DNA of 64,000 bases from an uncultured Ignavibacteria bacterium (GCA_913061095.1 CAJXVM010000007.1:1-64000); one strand, 5' to 3'. Shown: positions 35,731 to 44,654, counted from the stretch's first letter. Program-made: numbers and translations. The notes: a model not told the origin generated them from the sequence alone.

Positions 35731-36387
35731 CTAAAGACGGAGGTCGTGATATAATTCCGCGCGGAGGCTGCGGAAGAGCAGCAGCACCCCGTCGCTGAAA
35801 CGGATTTCGAAGCGCTCCCCCAGTGCCGTGTTGCAGGTACCCTCCAGATCCCCGAATGAGAGGTCTTCACCGTCGAGCGGATACTGCAGTCCGTCGTAAT
35901 GCACATCGCGTGCGGTACGCAGCGGGACAACACTGACCCGGTCTCCCGGTTCGGAGCGGAAGCTTCCGGAGGACGTGAGCACATCCATGCGGTAGTCTCG
36001 ATCGAACATCGCCACGCGAAGCGTATCGACATATCGCAGAAGAATCGAGAAGTTGCCCAGCGTATGATCCAGCAGCTTGCCTGTTAGTCCGAGGATGACG
36101 ACATGCTTGCAGCCGCGCTCGACAAGGAGTTTCAGTGCCTTCTCGAAATCGGTGTCGTCCTGCCGCTCGAGACGCAGCATTTCCACACCGCGCGCGGAGA
36201 AAACCTTCCGGGTCTCATCCGTGATGGAATCAAAATCCCCGATGACCGTGCCGGGAAGGATGTCCGCATCGCGGGCAGCGTTCGCTCCCCCGTCGGCACA
36301 GACGATGCTGCGGGCCTGCACGGCGAGATGCCGCAGAACGGCTGTCTCGGGCATCTCGCCGTTGCAGATCAGAAGTGAAAAAGTCAT
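35731..36387 (-). CDS. thiN: Thiamine pyrophosphokinase
   Basis: Cytoplasmic enzyme that turns thiamine plus ATP into thiamine pyrophosphate in one step. In 218 residues the family motifs CADGGAN, PGTVIGDFDSI, QDDTDFEKAL and GLTGKLLDHTLGN are intact. It starts 18 nt after the TonB-dependent receptor under the same TPP riboswitch, so uptake and activation of thiamine form one unit. Confidence 0.93.
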   Translation of the reverse strand: MTFSLLICNGEMPETAVLRHLAVQARSIVCADGGANAARDADILPGTVIGDFDSITDETRKVFSARGVEMLRLERQDDTDFEKALKLLVERGCKHVVILGLTGKLLDHTLGNFSILLRYVDTLRVAMFDRDYRMDVLTSSGSFRSEPGDRVSVVPLRTARDVHYDGLQYPLDGEDLSFGDLEGTCNTALGERFEIRFSDGVLLLFRSLRAELYHDLRL

Positions 36388-36405
36388 GAACGCTTCCGTG
36401 AACGA

Positions 36406-38892
36406 TTACAGGTGCAGCTGCAGGTCCACAAAATAATTCCGTTCGGCGGCAACAAAAAATTGTCCGCCCTCGCCATGCTGCGCGTACAGGCGGTCAAAGA
36501 TGTTATTGACCGCGAGCCGGATCTCCACTTCGCGGAAGCCCATCACCGGCGGCGTACGGTAGCCGAGCGACGCATTCCAGACGCTGTAGGAATCCACGAC
36601 ATGTCCGCGGCCGTCATATGCGGGAGAATAAAAACTGCCCTCGAGATTGTCGGTATACTGCTCGCCGACATAGCGGAAGGTCAGCACGCCGGTGAAACCG
36701 GACTGCCTGTAGGTGAGCTTGACGTTGGCAAGCTGCTCGGGGAAGCCGGCGATGCGGTTGCCGTCAAGCTCAACAGGCACGGCCACACCGTTCTCGTCGG
36801 TGTCGTACACGGTGTACTTCTGAAGACGGCTGCGGCTGAGCAGACCGTTCGCGTCGATCTCGAGATTCTGAAGAATGCGGTAATGCGCGACCACTTCCAG
36901 ACCGAGATGCAGGGTCTGCTCGGCGTTGCCCGTGATCGGCTGGCCGAAGCGGTCGAGTCCGCCGCTCTTTACGATCTCATCCTCGAAATCCATCAGGTAA
37001 CCGTTGACCAGCAGGCGGTGGCGCTCGCCGATGAAGCCGGTGCCCAGTTCGACGTTGAGCAGCTTCTCGGGTGTGACGAGCGGACTGTCATAGATGTAGC
37101 TGCCGTCGGCACGCTGTTCGAACTGCGGTTCGGCGCCCCCGCTGGACTCTGCCGCGTCGTAAAGATTCTTCAGGCGCGGCTCGCGCATGGTCCAGGATAC
37201 GTTGCCGTAAATGTTCCACGCCGTGCTGAGATTGTAATTGATGCCGAGACGCGGATTGAGGAAATGATAATCCATGTCGAACTCCGTGCCGACGTACTTC
37301 TCGTCGAACAGCCTGTAACGGTTGAAGGTGTACTGGAGATTCGCCATGAGATTGATACGCTCGGAGAGACGGTACTGCTCCTGCACGAAGGCCGAGGCGA
37401 TGTCCTTCCCGCCCTTGTATTCATAGTAATGGCGACTGGGATCGAGCCCCTCGGGCAGTCCCTCGGCCCACTGGATGCGGCCCCAGTGCACGGAGCGGTG
37501 GCGGCGCAGTTCGAGTCCGGCCGTAAGCGATCCGCTGCCGTGATCCAGCGTCATGCGAGGCAGCCAGCCGACTTGCCGGTTGTCGACATAGGCGCGGATG
37601 ATGGGATTCAGCGGATCACCCGCATCCTCGAACCCGAACTCCGGTGTCATCCGGAAATACTCCGCGTTCGTCCAGCCCGTCGCGTCGTAGTCGAAGTACC
37701 CCTGTCCGATGACATAGAACAGCGCGCTGTTGAATGTCAGCCGGTCGGAGGCCTTCCACTCGTTGAGCAGCTCGAAATGCGGCTGGTTGAACTTCTCGTG
37801 CTCCTGCTTGCGGCGCGGCGAGGTATAAGTGTACGCGCCGTCCTCCGCAGCCCAGTAGTTGTAGTTTTTCCGCCGCTCGTTGCGGTCCTTGACGGCAAAT
37901 TTCGGGAGACCGTAGTAGGCGAGGCCGTCTTCGAGCGGACCGCCGTACACATTCAGCCGCGTCGTGAAATTCTCATCATAGCGCGTGGCGGCGAAGTAAT
38001 ACGAACTGGCCTTCATGTAGGAATGGTCGCGGTAGCCGTCGGTGGAAATACGCGATAGGCGGCCGAAGAAGGTATACGTGTCGTCCACCAGGCCGGAGCC
38101 CACGGCGAGGGCGAAGCGCTGCGTGTTGTAGCTTCCAGCACCGGTGCTGACGGTGATACCCTTGCGGTCGGCGAAATCACCCGTCACGATATTGATGGAT
38201 CCGCCGATGGCGGGCGGACCGTAGAACGCGCTTCCGGCCCCGCGCTGGATCTGGATCTCCTCAGTGTTGCCGAGCAGGTCCACGAGGTTGATCCAGTAGA
38301 CGTTGTGATCCTCTGGATCGTTCTGCGGCACGCCGTTGACCATGACTGCGAGACGGCGCTGGTCGAATCCGCGGATGCGCAGGTAATTGTAGCCGATGCC
38401 ACTGCCGCCTTCGGAATAAAATGTTACAGACGGGAGGTCGGCCAGCATGACGGGGATATCCTGCACGAAGTATTCGTTTTCGATTTCCTCGCGCTGCACG
38501 TCGGAGAAGGTCACCGGCGAAAAGCGTTCGCGTGCCTTCATCGCGGAAATCTCGATTTTCGGCCCCGGCATCGGAACGGCCTTCAGATCGAAGGTGAGCA
38601 TCGTGCCGTCGGTGTCCACCTGGATTTCACGCTCGGCGGTGCGATATCCGACGAAACTCACGCGTACCGCGTATGTCCCCGGAGCGACGTCAGTGAAAGA
38701 GAAATGTCCTGCGCGGTCGGTGGCGTCGCCACGTTCCCTGGCGGAAGTATCTCCGCCCGGAATAAGCAGAACGTTCGCGGACGGAAGCGGTGATCCACTG
38801 CGGTCGTCGCGGACGATGCCGCTGACGGTTTGTGCTGTCAGGCCCTGGGAAGTATAAACAACTGCCAGGGCGAGTAACCAGAATGTCCTCAT
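36406..38892 (-). CDS. TonB-dependent outer-membrane receptor, probably for thiamine
   Basis: 828 residues: signal peptide (about 1-21), CarboxypepD_reg-like beta domain (about 24-100, SGIVRDDRSGSPLPSANVLL), plug domain (about 120-240, RIRGFDQRRLAVMVNGVPQ and GAGSAFYGPPAIGGSINIVTG) and a long beta-barrel to the end at LQLHL. The substrate is inferred from the TPP riboswitch in its leader and the thiamine pyrophosphokinase gene behind it. A comparable riboswitch-controlled thiamine receptor (OMthi) is known from Bacteroides thetaiotaomicron. AAGGAG lies just upstream of the ATG. Confidence 0.93.
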   Translation of the reverse strand: MRTFWLLALAVVYTSQGLTAQTVSGIVRDDRSGSPLPSANVLLIPGGDTSARERGDATDRAGHFSFTDVAPGTYAVRVSFVGYRTAEREIQVDTDGTMLTFDLKAVPMPGPKIEISAMKARERFSPVTFSDVQREEIENEYFVQDIPVMLADLPSVTFYSEGGSGIGYNYLRIRGFDQRRLAVMVNGVPQNDPEDHNVYWINLVDLLGNTEEIQIQRGAGSAFYGPPAIGGSINIVTGDFADRKGITVSTGAGSYNTQRFALAVGSGLVDDTYTFFGRLSRISTDGYRDHSYMKASSYYFAATRYDENFTTRLNVYGGPLEDGLAYYGLPKFAVKDRNERRKNYNYWAAEDGAYTYTSPRRKQEHEKFNQPHFELLNEWKASDRLTFNSALFYVIGQGYFDYDATGWTNAEYFRMTPEFGFEDAGDPLNPIIRAYVDNRQVGWLPRMTLDHGSGSLTAGLELRRHRSVHWGRIQWAEGLPEGLDPSRHYYEYKGGKDIASAFVQEQYRLSERINLMANLQYTFNRYRLFDEKYVGTEFDMDYHFLNPRLGINYNLSTAWNIYGNVSWTMREPRLKNLYDAAESSGGAEPQFEQRADGSYIYDSPLVTPEKLLNVELGTGFIGERHRLLVNGYLMDFEDEIVKSGGLDRFGQPITGNAEQTLHLGLEVVAHYRILQNLEIDANGLLSRSRLQKYTVYDTDENGVAVPVELDGNRIAGFPEQLANVKLTYRQSGFTGVLTFRYVGEQYTDNLEGSFYSPAYDGRGHVVDSYSVWNASLGYRTPPVMGFREVEIRLAVNNIFDRLYAQHGEGGQFFVAAERNYFVDLQLHL

Positions 38893-38996
38893 GATACAGC
38901 TCCTTTCAATTGAGTGATTCTGGAACTCGACCCTTGCGCGGCACGAAGAGAGGAAAGAAAAAGCCGTCGACCGGGGAAATCGGCAACGGCGCTGGA

Positions 38997-39083
38997 ACTT
39001 CCTTCCCTACGCCGGCATTATCCGGGTCAGGTTCGACGGGTATGTTCTCAGCTGCCGATTTCTCCCGGCAGCACCCCGAGTAC
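38997..39083 (-). ncRNA. TPP riboswitch (THI element)
   Basis: The minus strand contains the conserved blocks CGGGGTGC, then CAGCTGAGA, ACCC, GAACCTGAcccGGATAATGCC and GCGTAGGGAAG in the right order and spacing, with a short variable P3a-like hairpin (CTGCCGGGAG...CGGCAG) in between. It lies in the leader of the TonB-dependent receptor. High thiamine pyrophosphate should switch off the operon; whether by termination or by masking translation is not clear from sequence. Confidence 0.97.
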
Positions 39084-39087
39084 ATGA

Positions 39088-39116
39088 AACTTACGATATC
39101 CGCCGGCGGAAGTCAA
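39088..39116 (-). promoter_or_regulatory. Promoter of the thiamine unit (predicted)
   Basis: Minus-strand TTGACT (39111-39116), 17-nt spacer, TAAGTT (39088-39093). The transcript would start almost exactly at the first riboswitch bases. Confidence 0.7.
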
Positions 39117-39169
39117 CGTCATTGCGCATGCGGAACGGGGTACCGGCAGGGGCAAGTCGAAGTTGGAAC

Positions 39170-39237
39170 GGATCGCCGGCGGGGACGGATCGCTGGCGGG
39201 GACGGATCGCCGGCGGGGACGGATCGCCGGCGGGGAC
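39170..39237 (+). repeat. 17-bp tandem repeat, four copies
   Basis: GGATCGCCGGCGGGGAC repeated at 39170, 39187 (one change), 39204 and 39221 without gaps. It lies between the divergent promoters of the thiamine unit and of the M16 gene. Confidence 0.9.
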
Positions 39238-39246
39238 GAAACGTCA

Positions 39247-39276
39247 TTGCATCGCATCACCGCATCGCGCTATTTT
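39247..39276 (+). promoter_or_regulatory. Promoter of the M16 gene (predicted)
   Basis: TTGCAT (39247-39252), 18-nt spacer, TATTTT (39271-39276; TATTTTGC). The ATG follows only 6 nt later, so the mRNA would be leaderless. Confidence 0.45.
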
Positions 39277-39282
39277 GCGCGC

Positions 39283-40647
39283 ATGAATACACGCATCCTC
39301 GCTCTGCTTTTTGTCGTTTTCATCTCGGTTCCACCTTCCATTGCCCAGGTCGGCGACTATGCGCCGGAGGCGGAATCCTTCCTGCTGGAAAACGGCCTCG
39401 CCGTGACCCTCCACCGCGACACCACCCTGGCCCTCATCGCCGTCAACATGGCTTATCGTGCCGGCTCGGCCCGCGATCCCGAAGGCAAGACCGGGCTGGC
39501 GAACATTTGCGGTGAAATGCTGCTGACGGGCACGCGGCGCTTCCCGCGCGGCGAGCTTCTGCAGCTTCGCAGCGAGCACAGTGTCTCCATGGCAGGTCGT
39601 ACGACGGTGGACTGGTTCTCCATTTCATCGGTGTTCCCGATGCACATGCTGGAGGACGCCCTCATCATCGAGTCCGACCGGCTGCAGCACGCGGAGCAGA
39701 CGGTCACTGTCGAGGTATTCGACGCGATCATGACCTCGCTGCGTCGCGAGCATCAGCGCCGGCTGCGGCAGCCGCTCGGCACGCTGATGCAGCAGATCTT
39801 TCATGAGATGTATCCGTCGGAGCATCCGTACCGTCACAGCACTATCGGAGAGGCCGACGATCTGGATTCCATCACCGTGGAAGATGCGCGGATCTTCGTC
39901 AAGCGGTATTTCGCGCCGTCAAACGCCAGCCTGACCATCTCCGGAAATTTTGATCCGGACCGGGTCCGGGCGCTTGTCGAGCGGTATTTTTCTCCGATTC
40001 CCGCCGGCATCGTCTCCCGCTGGAAAAACATCCCCGAGGAATTCACGCCGTTCGGACAGTCAGCGTTCATCCGTGAGGACCGGCTGGACTTCAACCAGAT
40101 GCACCTGATTTTCCCCACGGTGCGGTACGGTCATCCTGACGATGCGGTCCTTCGTGTGTTCGCAAAGCTGCTCAACGGCTCGAAGCATGCCGTGCTTCGC
40201 CAGGCCATGGTCAACGACAATCCGGCATTCATCAACGTGGATGTGTACCAGAGTTCGCACGAAATCGACGGGAGTTTCTGGATCACGCTAACGGTGAAAC
40301 TGGACGCCGATCTCCAGCCGCTGTACAATCAGGTAATGCAGCTGCTCGCATCCATTGCGAAAGACGGTGTCACGGAGGAGGAAATCATTGCTGCGCGGAA
40401 TCAGGTGGCGCTCGAATTCTACACGCCGCTCGAGGCGTTTTACGGCGTGGGCGGCCGCGGTGACTTGATCAACCTCGGCGTGCTCTACGGCGGAGATCCG
40501 CTCTACTCGTTCGCACACTTCGAACGCCAGCAGCGCACCTCTTCCCTGGATATCCGGCGCGTGGTCGATACCTACTTCAATGATGAAAACATGCTGCTGG
40601 TCAGCATCGTCCCCGCCGGCAAAACCGACAAGGCCGCCCAGCCCTGA
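39283..40647 (+). CDS. M16-family peptidase homologue lacking the zinc site
   Basis: 454 residues with a signal peptide (about 1-21) and two M16-type halves. The family context is clear (GSARDPEGKTGLA...EMLLTGTRRFPRG, HPYRHSTIGEADDLDSIT, SLTISGNFDPDRV), but where HxxEH is expected one reads NICGE (74-78), and the downstream third ligand is also missing. So it is probably a non-catalytic partner, as in heterodimeric M16 pairs. No catalytic M16 gene is beside it. The start was set at the signal peptide; the upstream frame reads through the 17-bp repeat. Confidence 0.9.
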   Translation: MNTRILALLFVVFISVPPSIAQVGDYAPEAESFLLENGLAVTLHRDTTLALIAVNMAYRAGSARDPEGKTGLANICGEMLLTGTRRFPRGELLQLRSEHSVSMAGRTTVDWFSISSVFPMHMLEDALIIESDRLQHAEQTVTVEVFDAIMTSLRREHQRRLRQPLGTLMQQIFHEMYPSEHPYRHSTIGEADDLDSITVEDARIFVKRYFAPSNASLTISGNFDPDRVRALVERYFSPIPAGIVSRWKNIPEEFTPFGQSAFIREDRLDFNQMHLIFPTVRYGHPDDAVLRVFAKLLNGSKHAVLRQAMVNDNPAFINVDVYQSSHEIDGSFWITLTVKLDADLQPLYNQVMQLLASIAKDGVTEEEIIAARNQVALEFYTPLEAFYGVGGRGDLINLGVLYGGDPLYSFAHFERQQRTSSLDIRRVVDTYFNDENMLLVSIVPAGKTDKAAQP

Positions 40648-41011
40648 GCCGCTCACAGCCCTGAATCCTCCTGCCGGGTTATCCCATGGAGCGGAACGAT
40701 CCGCTGTATCGCTCCCTACCATCATCCATCTCCCATCTCCCAGGAGTCCCGCTCATCCTCATCCTCGCGCTCCTGCTCCTGCTCGCGCTCCTGCTCCTGC
40801 TCCTGCTCGCGTTCCTGCTCTTCCGATCGTGAAAGTGATTCACAAAAAGTTCACAATTTTCACAGGGATGGAAACATCCCCACCTGAATACGGGCCGTAT
40901 ACAGGGACACAGGGCCCCGTAAACGGTTTGGCACGGTTTTTACATGTATATGGGCAGAGTTGAAAATGAAAGCGAACGAGAGGATTCGCGACAAGGTAAG
41001 GAGACATAACA
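40648..41011. other. Intergenic region with hexamer repeat and possible operators
   Basis: Twelve hexamers of CTCCTG/CTCGCG/CTCATC type run from 40752 to 40823. Then three TTCACA words start at 40839, 40850 and 40859. At 40928-40944 the sequence TTGGCACGGTTTTTACA resembles a sigma-54 promoter but has TTAC where TTGC is expected. AAGGAGA lies ahead of the next gene. I see no coding region. Confidence 0.5.
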
Positions 41012-41422
41012 ATGAAAAGAACCATAGCCATCATACTTGCGCTGCTGCCGCTCATCGGAACCGCTGCCTACGCGCAGACTGCGAATGAAGGATTGACCAT
41101 GATCTGCAGAACCAGCGACGGCATGCTGACCATCGATGAGCGCACGGTGCAGCTCGCTGATTACCAGCTGCAGTTTGACAGTTTTGTCACCGACGGTGTC
41201 GTCAAATTCGCAGATCCCGAACGAAATGTGTTCGCCGTGCTCGATGCACGTGCTGACGACGGACTCTACCTCGAGGTAGAGGAAAACGGCAAGCTCATGC
41301 AGGTCGTAGCTCCGCGTTCCGAAATCCGTTATAGCTTTGACCACGGTACCGGGACTTCGGCACCGGCCTGGTCTGCCGTTATCGGACTCTTCAAGCAGAG
41401 CAATCACACAGGCCGCAAATAA
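41012..41422 (+). CDS. Small secreted protein of unknown function
   Basis: 136 residues with a clear signal peptide (MKRTIAIILALLPLIGTAAYAQ). The mature part is beta-rich and acidic, with FDSFVTDGVVKFADPERNVFAVLD and a C-terminal SAPAWSAVIGLFKQSN. No family recognised. The start has AAGGAGA 9-10 nt upstream. It is a single gene between the M16 homologue and a terminator. Confidence 0.8.
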   Translation: MKRTIAIILALLPLIGTAAYAQTANEGLTMICRTSDGMLTIDERTVQLADYQLQFDSFVTDGVVKFADPERNVFAVLDARADDGLYLEVEENGKLMQVVAPRSEIRYSFDHGTGTSAPAWSAVIGLFKQSNHTGRK

Positions 41423-41538
41423 TTCAGCTTATAAAAGAAACTCAGAATGTATCAGGCCACACCCCTGATCAATGACCAAAACAGCGTAGCACCTATGACG
41501 TATTGACGTTCTCATTGCATAATACCTCCGTGCAACAA

Positions 41539-41580
41539 ACCTGCCCCCACTCGCGTGCCATCCCGGGGGCAGGTTTTTTT
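41539..41580 (+). terminator. Terminator after the small secreted protein
   Basis: ACCTGCCCCC (41539-41548) pairs with GGGGGCAGGT (41565-41574), followed by T to 41580. It lies about 115 nt after the stop codon. Confidence 0.88.
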
Positions 41581-41898
41581 ACGTGGCTTTGAGCAATGGG
41601 CCGCCGAAGGTCCGCCGCAGCGGATCGAAGGCGGATTGGGCGTTGGGCGTTGGGCGTTGGGCGTTGGTCGTTGGGCGTTGGTCGTTGGGCGTTGGGCGTT
41701 GGGCGTTGGCCGTTGGGTGTTGGCCGTTGGGCGTTGGCTGTTGGCCGTGGGCCATGGACCGTTAGCTGACACAAAATAGAACTGAGTGAGACGGAGCCTC
41801 CGGCATCCCCACCCTCACGGGTGGGGCTACCCCCGCCGGCAACAGCATGCGGCACCCACACGCGTCTTGATGTGAATGCACATAGCCCTCAGCCCCAC
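41581..41898. repeat. Repeat mosaic: CCGAAG block, 7-bp tandem repeat, REP hairpin
   Basis: No gene seen between the two facing terminators. Palindromic CCGAAGG-TCCGC block at 41601-41634; eighteen heptads of GTTGGGC type from 41642 to 41767 (first copies perfect, last ones decayed); and a REP-like element at 41807-41830 whose minus strand reads GTAG, an 8-bp perfect stem (41807-41814 with 41819-41826) and a GTGA tetraloop. Confidence 0.75.
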
Positions 41899-41936
41899 AA
41901 AAAAAATCCCGCCCCGCATTGAGCGCGGGACGGGAT
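41899..41936 (-). terminator. Terminator of the P-domain protein gene
   Basis: On the minus strand ATCCCGTCCCGC and GCGGGGCGGGAT (41925-41936, 41906-41917, one wobble) form a 12-bp stem followed by eight T. It begins about 40 nt after the stop codon. Confidence 0.9.
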
Positions 41937-41975
41937 TCGTAATTTAATTACGCTGGTGCGTAGGTTACTCGCCTA

Positions 41976-44654
41976 TCAGCGGCTGAGCACCATCTTCTTG
42001 ACTGCAGCGTAGGGAGCCGAACCATCAACCGGCATCGCTTCCATGCGGTAGAGATACATGCCGCTGGAAACCGTCTGGCCGTAGTTGTTCGTGGCGTCCC
42101 AGGTCGTGATGTAGTTGCCTGCGCTCTGGAAACCGTCGACGAGTGTCGCAATCTGGCGTCCGAGGAGGTCATACACGCGGATGCTCACGTTCGCATCGGC
42201 CGGAACATTGAAGGCAATGTTCGTGGTCGGGTTGAATGGATTCGGGTAGTTCTGCGTGATCTCGAAGTTGTGCGGATTGCTGATCTCTTCGTAGCGACGC
42301 TCGGCCGGACGGCTGTCCTTGACAAGCAGGTTCACCACGGAGAGGCTTCCGATGCGCTCTGCAACGACGCGCATGTCTTCGCTGCGCGTCACGACGACCG
42401 AATTCTGCGGGTTGCGCAGATTCGCAGGCTCGGTGTCCGCCTGCTGCACGCGCTGGTAGAACTGCGCGATGCGGTCGGTCTTCTGTCCCTTACCCAGCGA
42501 AATCATCTGCGCATTCGGATCAGCAAGCATTGCCAGTGCAGGATTCAGCGCCGGCACCTGAAGATCATGCACGACCGGCTTGGTCATGACGCGATCCATC
42601 ATCTCGGTTTCCTTGGTGTTGGCCATCTGTGCAAACAGGTCGGTAAGCACGTTCGCCTTGTGTTCCGGAAGAATGGCGAAGTCGCCGCCGTTCTTCACGT
42701 ACTCGCGGGCGTTGACGGCATCCGCCTTGCTCAGCTCGCCAACCCACAGAACCTTGCCGTTCTCGGGGAAGGTCACGTCACCGAGGTTGCGGTCGATGAA
42801 CTCGACATCCACACCCTGCTGGGCATAGGCGGTGATGATCTCGTTCTTCACTTCGTTGCTGATCGCGCCCGGGGTCAGGACGGCCATCGGAGCAAAGGGA
42901 ACGTTCAGCTGACGGCTGTACTCGTTGTTGATCAGGTTCTCATCGTCCGGACGCTCGATCACCACACGAATCGTGTAGTTGCCGGAGCTGAGGGACGGGA
43001 AGTTGTAGACCTGCGTATCCTGGAAGGGTGCCTGGTTCAGGAACACACGCTTCTCCTGATAGCCGACCACATTGTTCGTCGCATTGTCGATCACCCAGAC
43101 CTTGCCGAAGGTCACCTGATTGGGCAGGTAGGAGTAGTGCGCATAGGCGGCGAAATCGACCGTGACTTCCAGACCGCTGAAGCCGTTGACCGGATAGATG
43201 GCCACGACACCGACGTCGGAAAGCTGCACGAAGTTCGGACGAATCATCTTCGTCGTGAATGTGCGGAAGAACTCATCGAACCAGGTCATGCCGCCGTCGA
43301 TGGAGAACTGCTCAACACCGAATCCGAAGTAACGGCCCAGGAAACCGAGCGGCTCGAAGGGGCTGCCGGCCTGGTCCATGCCCACGCCCGGACCCGAGGA
43401 ACCCGGATCAACGGTAGCCATGCAGAAACCGACACGATATTCACCGGTAGGCAGGCTGACCGGCGGGGAGAAGGGATAGGAAACCCACTTCTCGCCCTGC
43501 GGCGGCGGCATCACGGGACCGGTCGTGGCAACGATCGTGTTGCTGTTCGCGTCCCATACATTGACTTCCATCATCGTCATCGTGGGATCCGGCTCAAGCT
43601 CCACGGTGCTTCCCTGCCAGATGTCGACACTCGTGATCGTCTGCGGAGCATAGATCGTATAGATGTTGGCGTTGCACTCGCCGGCGACCGGCGAAAGCAG
43701 CTGCTGCGGCATGCCGTTGTCAAAGGCCAGAGAACCCGGAGTCACATCGAGCGCGACGTCAACGGCATTGTCGGAACGCGACATGTACAGGTCACCGCGC
43801 ATCATCATATCGATGTTGGCGACATGCGTGCCTTTCTGGCCCTGCAGGTCGAACATGGCCTGTATGGGGTATGCGTTCTCGCCGGGGATAACGGCGTCGA
43901 GGTCAGCGACGAGCGAGGTGCTGTTACCGGGATACGTATGCTTGAGCGTCAGATTCAGAACGCCCGGCGTCTGGGAATTCTGGATCAGGCCGCGCGCCAA
44001 CACCATGTCGTCAAGCGGACGATGGCCCTGAACCGTGTACGGCGGAATCGGCGTGATGTCGTCGACCAGACCGACCGGGTTCAGCGTCGTGTTGCCGAGG
44101 AAGTTGAGGTCACCACCGATGCGGATGTCACGGTAGTTGTCGTAACGATTGAAAATCAGGCCCCAACGAACAAGCGTGCCACCGTCACCGGGCAGATTGT
44201 CGGTCACTTCAAGCGTCCAGAGACCGGTGGGATTTCCGGCGGTCGGCAGCGTGCTCTCCGGTGTGTATACACCACGGAAATATGCAGTCACGTTGCCGGG
44301 ATCATTGATCGCGACACCGGGCACCGCCGTACCGGGATTGCTGTCGAAAATGGTGTTTTCATAATTCGCGCCGGCGGATCCGTTCGCCGTCGACAGCGTA
44401 TAGGAACCGGTCGGTCCGGAAAGAGTGATCGTAAGGTCAGCAGCCGCAGGATGATCGATGTCGACCAGCACGGAAAGCGTGGAGATCTTGAAGACATCGG
44501 GGACATCGATCGAACTGGAGGTGGTGCTGAAGTCAGCGATGGGTGCGTTCGGTGTCTTGAAATACTCGAATTCCCTGGGGAGCTGCGCTTCAGCAGTCAG
44601 AGAACTCAAAAACACGAGCGCCACCAACGCTGCGGATAGCCTAGCAACTTTCAT
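41976..44654 (-). CDS. Type IX-secreted protein with proprotein-convertase P domain
   Basis: 892 residues: signal peptide (about 1-23), a P/Homo-B domain (about 40-170, DIDHPAAADLTITLSGPTGS and GLWTLEVTDNLPGDGGTLVRW), long Ig-like and CARDB-like beta regions, and a C-terminal type A sorting domain (last about 90 residues, NYPNPFNPTTNIAFNVPA to the final VLSR). No subtilisin catalytic domain accompanies the P domain, so it is probably structural or adhesive. GGAGGA lies upstream of the ATG, and the gene has its own promoter and terminator, as for a well-expressed surface protein. Confidence 0.88.
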   Translation of the reverse strand: MKVARLSAALVALVFLSSLTAEAQLPREFEYFKTPNAPIADFSTTSSSIDVPDVFKISTLSVLVDIDHPAAADLTITLSGPTGSYTLSTANGSAGANYENTIFDSNPGTAVPGVAINDPGNVTAYFRGVYTPESTLPTAGNPTGLWTLEVTDNLPGDGGTLVRWGLIFNRYDNYRDIRIGGDLNFLGNTTLNPVGLVDDITPIPPYTVQGHRPLDDMVLARGLIQNSQTPGVLNLTLKHTYPGNSTSLVADLDAVIPGENAYPIQAMFDLQGQKGTHVANIDMMMRGDLYMSRSDNAVDVALDVTPGSLAFDNGMPQQLLSPVAGECNANIYTIYAPQTITSVDIWQGSTVELEPDPTMTMMEVNVWDANSNTIVATTGPVMPPPQGEKWVSYPFSPPVSLPTGEYRVGFCMATVDPGSSGPGVGMDQAGSPFEPLGFLGRYFGFGVEQFSIDGGMTWFDEFFRTFTTKMIRPNFVQLSDVGVVAIYPVNGFSGLEVTVDFAAYAHYSYLPNQVTFGKVWVIDNATNNVVGYQEKRVFLNQAPFQDTQVYNFPSLSSGNYTIRVVIERPDDENLINNEYSRQLNVPFAPMAVLTPGAISNEVKNEIITAYAQQGVDVEFIDRNLGDVTFPENGKVLWVGELSKADAVNAREYVKNGGDFAILPEHKANVLTDLFAQMANTKETEMMDRVMTKPVVHDLQVPALNPALAMLADPNAQMISLGKGQKTDRIAQFYQRVQQADTEPANLRNPQNSVVVTRSEDMRVVAERIGSLSVVNLLVKDSRPAERRYEEISNPHNFEITQNYPNPFNPTTNIAFNVPADANVSIRVYDLLGRQIATLVDGFQSAGNYITTWDATNNYGQTVSSGMYLYRMEAMPVDGSAPYAAVKKMVLSR

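Noticed and set aside
40928-40944. Sigma-54 promoter as an annotated feature
   Set aside because: The nearly invariant GC of the -12 element is AC here and the presence of rpoN is unknown, so it is mentioned only as an observation.
42270-44639. 789-codon plus-strand open frame opposite the P-domain gene
   Set aside because: GC-rich shadow frame: composition is His/Arg-rich without domains, while the minus strand encodes a protein with signal peptide, P domain and sorting domain.
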